NCBI GenBank assembly: GCA_963855995.1
Contig: OY979717.1
Location: 50,729,744-50,793,743 of the forward strand
DNA from: Muricea muricata
Taxonomy: Eukaryota > Cnidaria > Anthozoa > Malacalcyonacea > Plexauridae
DNA: 64,000 nt
Direction: 5' to 3'
Shown: piece after piece, positions 42,327-50,199 of the stretch
How the letters are laid out: each line of letters starts with the position of its first letter
How positions within the stretch are numbered: the first letter of the stretch is position 1
The notes under the pieces: model-generated
Told to the model about the DNA's origin: nothing
The model's database searches: none
The model's input: only the letters and a program-made list of their open reading frames with translations
Translations under genes and position numbers: made by a program

Positions 42327-43325
42327 TTAATTAACGTACATCGTGTCGGTATAAGTTTTGGACACGGCTGCCGTCCCGTCGGATGGGACTGGGTTTAAAC
42401 CTAAAACTTCGTGGTTGTTCATCCCGATAGTGTCTTGCATCGTAAACCCACTGTCGGTTAAGTATACCCAGTTCGCATATTGTTTCGTAATAGGGTCGTT
42501 CGCTAGCGTAGGGTCTGGAAGATTTGTAATTTTATGGTTGTTCATTTCTATGGTACCTTGCATTGTAAACCCTGAAGTGGACAACCCCCCGGAGCCTGGG
42601 TCACCTTTTGGTCCTTGGTTACCTTTAGGACCTCTTGGCCCTTGCGCGCATGTATCTCCTTTGTCTCCTTTCGGTCCTTGTAAACCTACATCTCCTTTGT
42701 CGCCTTTCGACCCTTGTGTGCCTGTATCTCCCTTGTCACCTTTTGGTCCTTGTAAACCTACATCTCCTTTGTCACCTTTTGAGCCTTGCGGACCGGCATC
42801 TCCCTTGTCACCTTTTGGTCCTTGTAAACCTACATCTTCTTTGTCGCCTTTCGGTCCTTGCGTGCCTGTATCTCCCTTGTCACCTTTTGGTCCTTGTAAA
42901 CCTACATCTCCTTTGTTGCCTTTTTGTCCTTGCGTACCTGTATCTCCTTGGTCGCCTTTTGGTCCTTGCGGACCGGCATCTCCTTGGTCGCCTTTTGGTC
43001 CTTGCGGACCGGCATCTCCTTTGTTACCTTTTGACCATTGTGGACCGGTATCTCCTTTGTCACCTTTTGACCCTTGTAAGCCTACATCCCCTTTGTTGCC
43101 TTTCGGTCCTTGCGGTCCCGTATCTCCTTTGTCGCCTTTTGGTCCTTGCGGTCCACGTTGTCCACCACCGCCACCACTAGAATAATGTGTGTCCGCATAA
43201 CTTTTCGTAACGGGTTCCGAACCCGACGTTGGTGATGGAAGGTCTAAGATTTTATGACCGTTCATTTTGATATCTTTTTTAATTCTCCCCAAACCTGGTG
43301 GCGAGTATCCAAAATTTAAGCTCAT
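42327..43325 (-). CDS. Collagen-like fibre protein
   Basis: 332 residues from ATG 43325 (AATAAATG). The N-terminal anchor module is MNGHKILDLPSPTSGSEPVT, followed by a Gly-rich hinge. Then come about 60 Gly-X-Y triplets (42610-43165) in 18-residue super-repeats of the GPKGDKGDTGPQGPKGNK type, with two glitches (GPQWSKG, KEDVG). Two more modules follow (MNNHKITNLPDPTLANDPIT and MNNHEVLGLNPVPSDGTAA). Such modules occur in phage and viral tail fibres. It would form a trimeric triple-helical spike. The compositional G/C pattern gives long false frames on the other strand. Confidence 0.92.
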   Translation of the reverse strand: MSLNFGYSPPGLGRIKKDIKMNGHKILDLPSPTSGSEPVTKSYADTHYSSGGGGGQRGPQGPKGDKGDTGPQGPKGNKGDVGLQGSKGDKGDTGPQWSKGNKGDAGPQGPKGDQGDAGPQGPKGDQGDTGTQGQKGNKGDVGLQGPKGDKGDTGTQGPKGDKEDVGLQGPKGDKGDAGPQGSKGDKGDVGLQGPKGDKGDTGTQGSKGDKGDVGLQGPKGDKGDTCAQGPRGPKGNQGPKGDPGSGGLSTSGFTMQGTIEMNNHKITNLPDPTLANDPITKQYANWVYLTDSGFTMQDTIGMNNHEVLGLNPVPSDGTAAVSKTYTDTMYVN

Positions 43326-43493
43326 TTATTTAGTAGACCTTTTCGCCATTATGTTTTCCAGGACGCTTTCGCTTTTTTGTTCTTTGTTCAATAACGCTTT
43401 ACAAAGTTCTTTACAATTTACGTGTTGCCTTGGTCCTTGTGGTGGTCCTTGCGGTCCTTGTGGCCCTTGCGGTCCGGGTGGTCGCGTGGTCAT
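43326..43493 (-). CDS. Mini collagen-like protein, 55 aa
   Basis: ATG 43493, stop 43326, one base before the fibre ATG at 43325. MTTRPPGPQGPQGPQGPP is followed by a Cys-containing helix (CKELCKALLNKEQK). Perhaps a fibre-base or docking peptide; translationally linked to the fibre gene by position. Small, but with a clean start and repeat character. Confidence 0.6.
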   Translation of the reverse strand: MTTRPPGPQGPQGPQGPPQGPRQHVNCKELCKALLNKEQKSESVLENIMAKRSTK

Positions 43494-43592
43494 TAAAATA
43501 TTTTTTAGGACGTATAGTCTAATTCCGTAGCCTAAAATATGTATCCTTTTTATTTAATAGGGTAAAAACATATACAAAACTAATAAATAAAA

Positions 43593-43985
43593 ATGGAACG
43601 CATTGTTAATTTTACTGAGGAGGAGCTTGCGGGATTAAAAGAAGAATTAACAACGGAGTTATCAAAGGAAATGAAAGGAAATAATAGAAGGAAAAAATTA
43701 AAAATGGTTGGGAAAACGTAATTAAAATTAATTTTTATTGCCGGTGGTGTAACCATTGCCATAGTATTTCCTTTCGCCATCGTAATTGCGGTGCTTGGTG
43801 GGGTAGTTGCTGTATTAGATGGAGGTAAGGGAACGGTTAAGTCGTTAAGAAAGGTTAAAGAAGGTAAAAAGATAAGGAAAGCCGGTAAAGAGGAATTAAA
43901 AGGAGTCGAGTCCGAGTTGACGAGAAAGAAAACGATAAGAGAATATTTTCAACCGACTGCACCGCCACTTTACCCGGGACATTAA
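43593..43985 (+). pseudogene. Membrane protein ending in PTAPPLY late-domain motif, one in-frame stop
   Basis: ATG 43593, preceded by TAATAAATAAAA. An acidic/basic N-terminus (MERIVNFTEEELAGLKEELT) is followed by a TAA at 43719-43721. The same frame continues with two adjacent hydrophobic segments (FIAGGVTIAIVFPFAIVIAV, LGGVVAVL), a basic helical cytosolic part, and the tail FQPTAPPLYPGH (PTAPPLY at 43953-43973). PTAP binds TSG101 and PPxY binds NEDD4-type ligases in enveloped viruses; here the two overlap. Runs opposite to most neighbours. Function inferred from motifs. Confidence 0.55.
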
Positions 43986-44023
43986 TTTTTTCATATACAC
44001 AACCGTATATGGAAAAAAACGTC

Positions 44024-44527
44024 TTAAGAATCCAGGTCGACGTCCGGGGGTCCGTTCAACCCATTTTGTTTTTCCATACGTTTTTTTATTATTTTTTCGG
44101 CAACAGTTACACCACCGCTGACCAGTCCAATATGGGGAATGAGTGGCATTAAATGGTCGTTTACCATTTCGTAAAGTTCTTCTTTAAACATTTCGTTCTC
44201 GTCTAATTCTTTTGTTGACTCCGACGAGCTATCGATTAGGTTGGTTTTTTCCAAAATGTCCGATACTTTGGAGACAATTAAGTCCGAGACCATTTTGGAT
44301 GATTTTTCTGTACTTTTTCGGTCGTACCTTATTTTAATTTTTTCTAAAATATCTCTACTTGCTTTTTGGATATATTTTGGTGAGTAGTTTATTTTCCCTT
44401 TTTCGGCTAACGAGATAAGCTTTTCGCACAAACCGTCGTCAATAGGCGGTTGCCCGGGTGGGGGTTGCCCGGGTGTTTTAGGGATTTCAAACTCTACGTC
44501 TGAGAAATTAATATTTTCGGTATCCAT
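44024..44527 (-). CDS. Conserved Polinton 2 protein with C-terminal membrane-like helix
   Basis: 167 residues, ATG 44527 (AATAAATG). There is a Pro-rich segment (PGQPPPGQPP), a long helical region (YSPKYIQKASRDILEKIKI; KMVSDLIVSKVSDILEK), and MPLIPHIGLVSGGVTVAEKI, a hydrophobic turn-helix pattern recurring in a coral Polinton family of unknown role. Intact. It lies just downstream of the packaging ATPase on the same strand. Confidence 0.6.
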   Translation of the reverse strand: MDTENINFSDVEFEIPKTPGQPPPGQPPIDDGLCEKLISLAEKGKINYSPKYIQKASRDILEKIKIRYDRKSTEKSSKMVSDLIVSKVSDILEKTNLIDSSSESTKELDENEMFKEELYEMVNDHLMPLIPHIGLVSGGVTVAEKIIKKRMEKQNGLNGPPDVDLDS

Positions 44528-44554
44528 TTATTATTGCGAGTATACGACCCTATG

Positions 44555-45133
44555 TCACCAGGGTGGGCGACGGTATACTTCGAGCGTTGAATATTCGTTC
44601 TTCTTAAGTTTATCTTTAATATCACGGTACTCCTCTTCGGTACCGTCGACGGACTCTTCTAATAAAGTTCTAATATCGTTCTTATCAGGGTTGTAAAACG
44701 TGACCAGGATTTGCGTGTTAACCCTGTACGGTTTTGTAATCGATGTTAATTGTTGGGTTATGATAATCGTACTGAACCCGTAATGCCTTGCCAAAAAGGT
44801 AAGTTTAACAATTTCCCCGGACCTGTTTTTTACGTATTGACTGCTAGCACAATCATCGAGAATGACGAGACTGTTTGTCCCCCCGAAGACGCTCGTAACG
44901 TATTCTAAAAATTGTTCTACTTGGTCTTGACTGCAAGGAATTGGAAAAAATTTTTTGTCATCTTTGTATTCCCATTCCTGGTACGTTTTGTTCCACAGGT
45001 ACGTAGGACAAATTAGGAAAATGTATTCAAAAGGGCCTTTGTAGTCGTTTTCAAGCATTTTAAGAAGGTAGTGGGTTTTCCCACATCCGGTCACTCTGAC
45101 GATAATCATATTTAATGGCGTTTCAAACCTCAT
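44555..45133 (-). CDS. FtsK/A32-type genome-packaging ATPase of Polinton 2
   Basis: 192 residues, ATG 45133 (AATAAATG), uninterrupted. Walker A is VTGCGKTH, Walker B SLVILDDC; the sensor-like segment IIITQQLTSITKPYRVNTQI and VTFYNPDKND follow, as in the family. The first Gly of the P-loop (G-x4-GKT) is Arg here (IVRVTGCGKT), which could weaken nucleotide binding. Gene order ATPase followed by the GG-V-VAEKI protein is typical. High confidence in family. Confidence 0.9.
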   Translation of the reverse strand: MRFETPLNMIIVRVTGCGKTHYLLKMLENDYKGPFEYIFLICPTYLWNKTYQEWEYKDDKKFFPIPCSQDQVEQFLEYVTSVFGGTNSLVILDDCASSQYVKNRSGEIVKLTFLARHYGFSTIIITQQLTSITKPYRVNTQILVTFYNPDKNDIRTLLEESVDGTEEEYRDIKDKLKKNEYSTLEVYRRPPW

Positions 45134-45140
45134 TTATTAT

Positions 45141-46376
45141 TTATATCTCAAGGTTTCTAAATATTAGATTGACGAAGTTTAAGTACCTGTCTGACACTAA
45201 GAACGTATTACAAACCAGGTCTTCGGATGTCCTGTCCTTTTTAATCCCAAGAGTAATACCGTTTTGCGTATTTAGAATTTTCCTTCCGTCACCGGAAACG
45301 TCGTCATCGGGAAAAGTCCGCAAGTCGATAACTAGAGCAAACTTGTCTTTTGAAAAAAAGTCTGTAAGGGAGGGAAAGGGTATCAGCTACGTGGTTTAGG
45401 AAAACCTTTCTAGCCTCTTCAAATAGTTTTGCTTTAGTCAATCCTTGACTGTAAACAGAGTTGGGGTTTCCCTCGATAGTGACGTCTACCCTATTGATCT
45501 TTGGGTAAACGTATTCTTCGCTGTCCGTAAGCGTTTTTTTCTTGAAAAGCATAACCACTTGTTTCATCGACGAACACGGTAAATTAATAGTTTTGTTAAT
45601 GATGGTCGTGTCTTTTCCCCAACTTTCTTCATCGATGAAAGTTACATCCTCAAAGACGAGCGTCCGGCTTTGAAAGCTATTTAAAGCCTTATTGTATATG
45701 TCTGGGTTTTCTATCAACGAGTATTCTAACCTAACGTCTTCTAACGTATACCCAGCAACTTTTTGGCAACCATAATTTCGTCTGCTTTTGGGAAAATTAA
45801 CTTGTATTTAATGATGTTACCTGCATCAAAGGGTGCGTATAACCCGTGGTCGTTTAGGATTTTCCCGAGTTTAATTCTTACCCGACCACCGAAATCATCG
45901 ACAACGGTTTTGTCAGCGGCAACGGATTTATCAGCGCTGTCGTCTTCTGATATTAGTTTTCTAGTATTTTCGTTCATTATTCCAACGTCTGCCATATTTT
46001 TTCTCTGTTCTTCTGGTAACCATAAGTCTTTGTATACGGAATATATACTTTCCTGGTCGTTCGTGTAACAGGCTTCCCGACTCCCAACCATAACTTGTAA
46101 TTGTTTCACCAGGAGTCTCCCAAGATTATTCAAGGGCCAGGATTTCATGTTCTTGCTCTTAAACTTTGCTGTGAGGAAAAAAGTGTCTGGGACTAGACAC
46201 ATATTTGTCCCGAGGGTTGGGACGGAAATGTAAACTGATTCCCCAGGATTGATAACGCTTGGGTTAAACGTCACTTCGGTGAAGAGCCTTTTCCCCGTAA
46301 TCTTTGCATCCTTGTATTTTGAAAAGTCGGGGTCGAGGCTTTCCATTCTTTCTTCTAGTTTTTTACCGGTAAGCAT
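45141..46376 (-). pseudogene. Putative major capsid protein of Polinton 2, frameshifted
   Basis: About 410 residues from ATG 46376. Part 1 (SVYISVPTLGTNMCLVPDTF, NNLGRLLVKQLQVMVG, YKDLWLPEEQRKNM, HGLYAPFDAG) runs to about 45755. A frameshift leads into part 2 (VEDVTFIDEESW, IEGNPNSVYSQGL), and a second one near 45365 into part 3 (FPDDDVSGDGRKILNTQNGI), stop 45141. This is a common cnidarian Polinton family of double-jelly-roll size that I take as the capsid protein of this lineage; it is far from the F54H12.2-like type in Polinton 1. It could be another structural protein. Confidence 0.7.
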
Positions 46377-46389
46377 CTTTATTTATTTC

Positions 46390-46713
46390 TTACTTTTTAA
46401 ATATTTTTACGAAAAGGTCAACCCAAGCCCATAGGGTTTTTAAGTTCTTGTCGGTTAGTTCGCCTACGTACCCTCGTACGGTTGACTTGTGGTTATCTGG
46501 GACGAGGTAAACTAGCCCTTCGACATCCCTGTTCGAAATGGCCGATTCTACGTAGCCGGAAATATGTTTAGACCCTTCTTCCAGTAAGTATTCGCACGTG
46601 AACGTGGAAGCGTAAGTGGTTAGGAAATGCATTTCTAATTTGTAGGGGAACAACCGTACGAGTTCGTTTAAAAACGTATTGTATTGGTCTGAAAAAATTT
46701 TAACAATAGTCAT
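46390..46713 (-). CDS. Unknown 107-aa protein upstream of capsid gene
   Basis: ATG 46713 lies in GGAAATAAATAAATG; the stop codon of the preceding gene (46718) is part of the same run. Helical, with FPYKLEMHFLTTYASTFTCE and VPDNHKSTVRGYVGELTDKN. Intact, with no recognised domain. Placed between a membrane protein and the capsid gene, so possibly a morphogenesis factor. Confidence 0.55.
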   Translation of the reverse strand: MTIVKIFSDQYNTFLNELVRLFPYKLEMHFLTTYASTFTCEYLLEEGSKHISGYVESAISNRDVEGLVYLVPDNHKSTVRGYVGELTDKNLKTLWAWVDLFVKIFKK

Positions 46714-46717
46714 TTAT

Positions 46718-47955
46718 TTATTTCCTCCTGTACGCGTTGTAAACGAAATATGTTATCGCTAAAAATAAAACCCATAAGTTTTGAGATAACCACAGAAGCC
46801 CTTGACTACCTGCCAATATCATTTTTGATATAAGCGTCCCTAATGCGGAAAACAACGGGCCGAGTTTTTTAAATACTTTTGACATGCCCTTAGCAAACTT
46901 CCCCAAGGCTTTACCACCTTTCTTTACCGTATTCCTCGCACCCATAACGGCTGCGGTAACTATACCTGCTACGCAAATTGCAGTTGCCGAAACCCCAACG
47001 ATGTTTTCCCTTGCCCATTTTTTAAACCTTTCTAACCTGGTCAAATCGTTGACATCGGTTTCTTCTTCTATCATGCTTTGGACTTCTTCGCTCACGGGTT
47101 TTTGGTTAAGTTTTAACCTTATTTTATCGGCTTTTAATTCTGCAGCTTTACTCATGGCATCGTAAAGTAGGGCTTTGTTATTTTGCCCTTCGACCTTTGC
47201 TTTGTCCGACTCCTTTTTCCAATGGTCCATTTCGATACCTAATGCTTTAACCCTTTCTTCGCCCTCTTCTTTTGCATATAACGTGCCCCTTAATTCCCTT
47301 AACTCGTTAGCTGTTATTTCTGTACTGGAAGATATTTCTTCGAGCCTCCTGTCTATTTCAGAACCTATCCGGTCACCTGCGTTTTCCATAACATTATCCA
47401 TAACGTTTTGTGGAAGGTCGACCCCGGCACGTTTTTCGGCAATCGGAGCCGGTGTTTCCTGGTGTTCGGCTACTGCTTTCCTAAGCAATTCCTTAAATTC
47501 GTTGACGAACGATGCTTTCGCTTTATCCGTAGAATATTCGAGTTTATCCCCTCTTAGGATTAAATTTTTTTGTCTTTATACACCGCACCGTTATGCACTT
47601 TATTTTTATCATACGTAAACCTTAAATTATCGTATACTAACGTCGAATTCGGTCCCTCTCCCTTATTAATTGTAACTCCAAGCCACTTTTTTATATTTAT
47701 ATTTACTTTTATACCAGCAGTCATAGACCTTTTCATATCGCCGGCATCACGTCTAGCGTTCGGAATTCCGGACGTCGACGGTTTGTCGTTGTCCACCCTC
47801 GTAAAATCTGGGTTTGACCCATCGATAATTAGGTCGCCCCCCTCATTATCGTCGTCGATAAAACTAGTCTCTGCTTCTTCTTCTTCTTCTTCGTTAGCCC
47901 GTCCCGTTTCCCGTTCGCGGTCTAAATTTTCTAAACCTATGTTTTCTTCGTCCAT
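46718..47955 (-). pseudogene. Coiled-coil/membrane protein conserved in cnidarian Polintons, frameshifted
   Basis: ATG 47955. An acidic N-terminus (EEEEEEAETSFIDDDNEGG) and a beta-type middle (NINIKKWLGVTIN, YDNLRFTYDKNKVHNG) precede a frameshift near 47570. Then comes a long charged coiled coil, and the conserved block RLERFKKWARENIVGVSATA with membrane helices (ICVAGIVTAAVMGAR; LWLSQNLWVLFLAITYFVY) and an amphipathic glycine-rich stretch between them. I know this C-terminal block from abundant coral genes. About 410 residues; perhaps a membrane-remodelling or inner-membrane virion protein. Confidence 0.62.
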
Positions 47956-47995
47956 TTTTTATTAATACGTTTTTTAGGTAATAACAAAAGAAAAA

Positions 47996-49359
47996 ATGAA
48001 CACTGTTGAAACCGAGTTTTACAAGTTATTAGAACCTATCTGTCCTAACAAGGACAAGATGTACTTTGAGTACTACCTACTTGAAGCAAATGACCGGTTG
48101 GAAGGAATGGAGGAAAAAGAACGGGAAAATTTAGACAATAAGTTTAGGACAGAAACTAAAAAAATTTTAACCAAGGACAAACACCCTTTAAAAGAGTATA
48201 GCGAAAACTTTATTATGTTTTTAAAAGACCGGTACGAGTCTGAAGTAAAAAGTGGACTATTTAGTAAATGCAACCATTTTGAGAAAAAAGGTGGGGTCTG
48301 CCTAAATTGTGGGTACAAGCTTTGTTATGGTGAAAAAAAATACATACACCCTGACCAGTTTAAAAATTGTAACCACCCTTTAAAACTTGAACACAACCAT
48401 GAACTTATATGCTACCATTGTGGGCCCTGGTTTAACCATGAATTTAGTAATTGTGATCACCGGCGTAAAAAAAGGTTTATGGACTACTCCGACTTTTATT
48501 GTTGTGCCGATTGCGGGTACCATTTTGTAGACGGTGACCCAAAAAAACGGAACCCAAAACAATACTTAGATTGTGACCACCTCCATAAGGAAATTGTCGA
48601 TGACAGGCTTGTTTGTTTAAGGTGTGGTTACGAAGGGGAAAAAGAAGAAAATAGGTATGGTATACCACCTTCAAACAAATGTGTTCACAAACGGTTTTTT
48701 GTGTTAATTGTGGGGTTGAAGGTCCAATTACGTACCCACCCGTTTGGTATTGGGAAACGGTGAACAACCAATACATCCCAAAAGAACAAAAACAAGTTAA
48801 AAAACGAAGGCATACAAAACCAGTTGTTGGTAAGGAACCAAAGGAAGGTGGTGGTGGTAAACCTGAGGAAGATAATGGAGCTGAAAAAGATTGTGGGCCT
48901 GAGGAATGTGGAGATGATTACCAAAATGGTAATGAGTCTGAGGAAGAAGGTTGTAAACCGGATTGCCAATACCCCTCAGAGGACGACGACGACGACGACG
49001 ACAAACCAAAACCCGTCGTCAAAAAACGAAGAAAAAACTCTCAAAAAAACAATGGTGGCGGCGGCAGGCCCTTAAACGAATACTCAAAAGTAAGCGACTT
49101 ACGGGAAGAAGCAAAAATACGCGGGATCAAATACATCTCGAGAATGTCAAAAGAAAAACTCTGCGAAGTACTGGGTATTGGGGTTTCTGGTAAAAGTAAG
49201 TACACCCTTAAAAACATTAATACTGGTGAAGAACTAAAATTTAAAACAATACAAGTAACAGCAAACAAGTTTAATATTTCTAAGTCCACGGTGGAATACA
49301 ACATGGGTGAGGAGGTCACCATAAATGAAAATACTTTTTTGTCATCCCAACAAAATTAA
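47996..49359 (+). pseudogene. Five-module zinc-binding protein with acidic linker and SAP-like segment, one frameshift
   Basis: The only long rightward gene of the element. The N-terminal 90 residues are helical. Then come five modules of C-x-H, a spacer, and C-x2-C-G: C92/H94...C102/C105; C125/H127...C139/C142; C153/H155...C170/C173; C193/H195...C207/C210; C229/H231... and, past a one-base frameshift near 48694, FCVNCG. A Lys/Glu/Asp-rich linker (with a run of Asp) follows, then a SAP-like helix pair (SKVSDLREEAKIRGIKYI...SKEKLCEVLGIG) and a KFKT-rich end at 49359. Zinc ribbons plus SAP suggest DNA binding or transcription control. No named family recognised. Confidence 0.72.
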
Positions 49360-49388
49360 CCAACCAAAAACCGGTGCTAAACACAAGG

Positions 49389-49722
49389 ACCGCTATGTAA
49401 TTGCCCTAGGGAAAAAATCCCTTGGAAAATTTTCCAAGGAATTTTCAAAAGGTTGGGGAGACGGACGCCAAAGAACGAAAAAATGGCGGACGGAAGGATT
49501 TTGGGGAAAAGGTTGGGAAGGGTTGGAGGGGTTGGGGTTGGTTGGTTGGAGGGGGTTGGTTGGTTGGAGGGGGTGGAGGGAGTGGGGAAAACACAAACAG
49601 GGTTTTTTTGGAGAAAAAATACCCTAATTCATATGTTTTATTTAATTTTTTTTTGGAAAAAAGGTGAATTTGGGGGGGGCCTTTATTCGAAGTGAGCCAG
49701 AACCGACATTTCTAATACTACT
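49389..49722. repeat. Right terminal inverted repeat of Polinton 2
   Basis: Inverse of 29727-30002, with an extra stretch of about 38 bp near 49668-49705. It contains GGTTGG and GGGG runs (49500-49590), strongly G-rich on this strand, and the palindrome CCTTGGAAAATTTTCCAAGG (49420-49439). Ends CTAATACTACT at 49722. Confidence 0.95.
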
Positions 49723-49910
49723 TTTATGTAGCTAATCCAAATAAAGTATTACAGTTAAGTGAAAAGTAATCCACATTACTAATAATGCAGCATCTGACCA
49801 GACGCACTATATTGATGAAGTTATGTTGACTAAATAGTCTTGACAAAAATGCCAACAAATAAAATTGCGCCAAAAAAAGGGGTGTACAATCCACCACATG
49901 CTTCACTACA

Positions 49911-49932
49911 AAAAGGCCCTGGGAACGAGGTT
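49911..49932. repeat. Dispersed GGCCCTGGGAACGAGG repeat (also 63490-63511)
   Basis: AAAAGGCCCTGGGAACGAGG followed by TT occurs identically at 49911 and 63490 in unrelated surroundings. I recall the same core from many cnidarian and sponge sequences, so it is a widespread repeat fragment. Extent uncertain. Confidence 0.6.
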
Positions 49933-50199
49933 GGTGTACAATCACTTTCAAAAGTAGTTGGGACACCAATGGTTTCGCGTTACATTTGCCTTTTCACAAT
50001 TATCCCGTCAAAAAATTTGATAGGGGGCGAGGGGGGGGGGCGGAGGTTTTACAATATTTTAGTGAAAATCTTGATGTGTCCCAACACTTTTGAAAGTGAT
50101 TGTAAGTATCGAACGATACCTTGTCAGTAATCGATACCGATACCGCTGGATGTGGTATCGATTACCGAGTATTCGGTATCGCCCATCACTACAGGCTAA

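Larger units (their letters stand above)
29727..49722. mobile_element. Polinton/Maverick 2, complete 20.0-kb element
   Basis: Both ends are present. The 5' end is AGTAGTATTAGAAATGTC at 29727, with its mirror image ending at 49722. A perfect 6-bp duplication, TTTATG, flanks it (29721-29726 and 49723-49728), exactly as Polintons make. Inside are polymerase B, integrase, packaging ATPase, capsid, collagen-like fibre and about 15 small genes, mostly leftward. Several genes carry indels or stops, so the copy is probably inactive, but order and ends are preserved. It belongs to a different lineage from Polinton 1. Confidence 0.97.
29682..50191. mobile_element. hAT-type MITE (about 0.5 kb) split by Polinton 2
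   Basis: TAGTGATGGGCGATACC at 29682-29698 is mirrored exactly at 50175-50191. It is flanked by a perfect 8-bp duplication, CAGGCTAA (29674-29681 and 50192-50199), the hAT hallmark. With Polinton 2 and one duplicated TTTATG removed, the element is about 508 bp with no coding capacity. It also contains the dispersed AAAAGGCCCTGGGAACGAGG segment (49911-49932) and a GATACC/GGTATC-rich inner region. Confidence 0.87.

Noticed and set aside
42358..43185. Long forward-strand ORFs (275 and 181 codons) over the collagen region
   Set aside because: They are the antisense of Gly-X-Y repeats (Pro/Ser/Cys or Leu/Cys/His periodic output) and have no start context or family likeness; the reverse-strand collagen ORF explains them.
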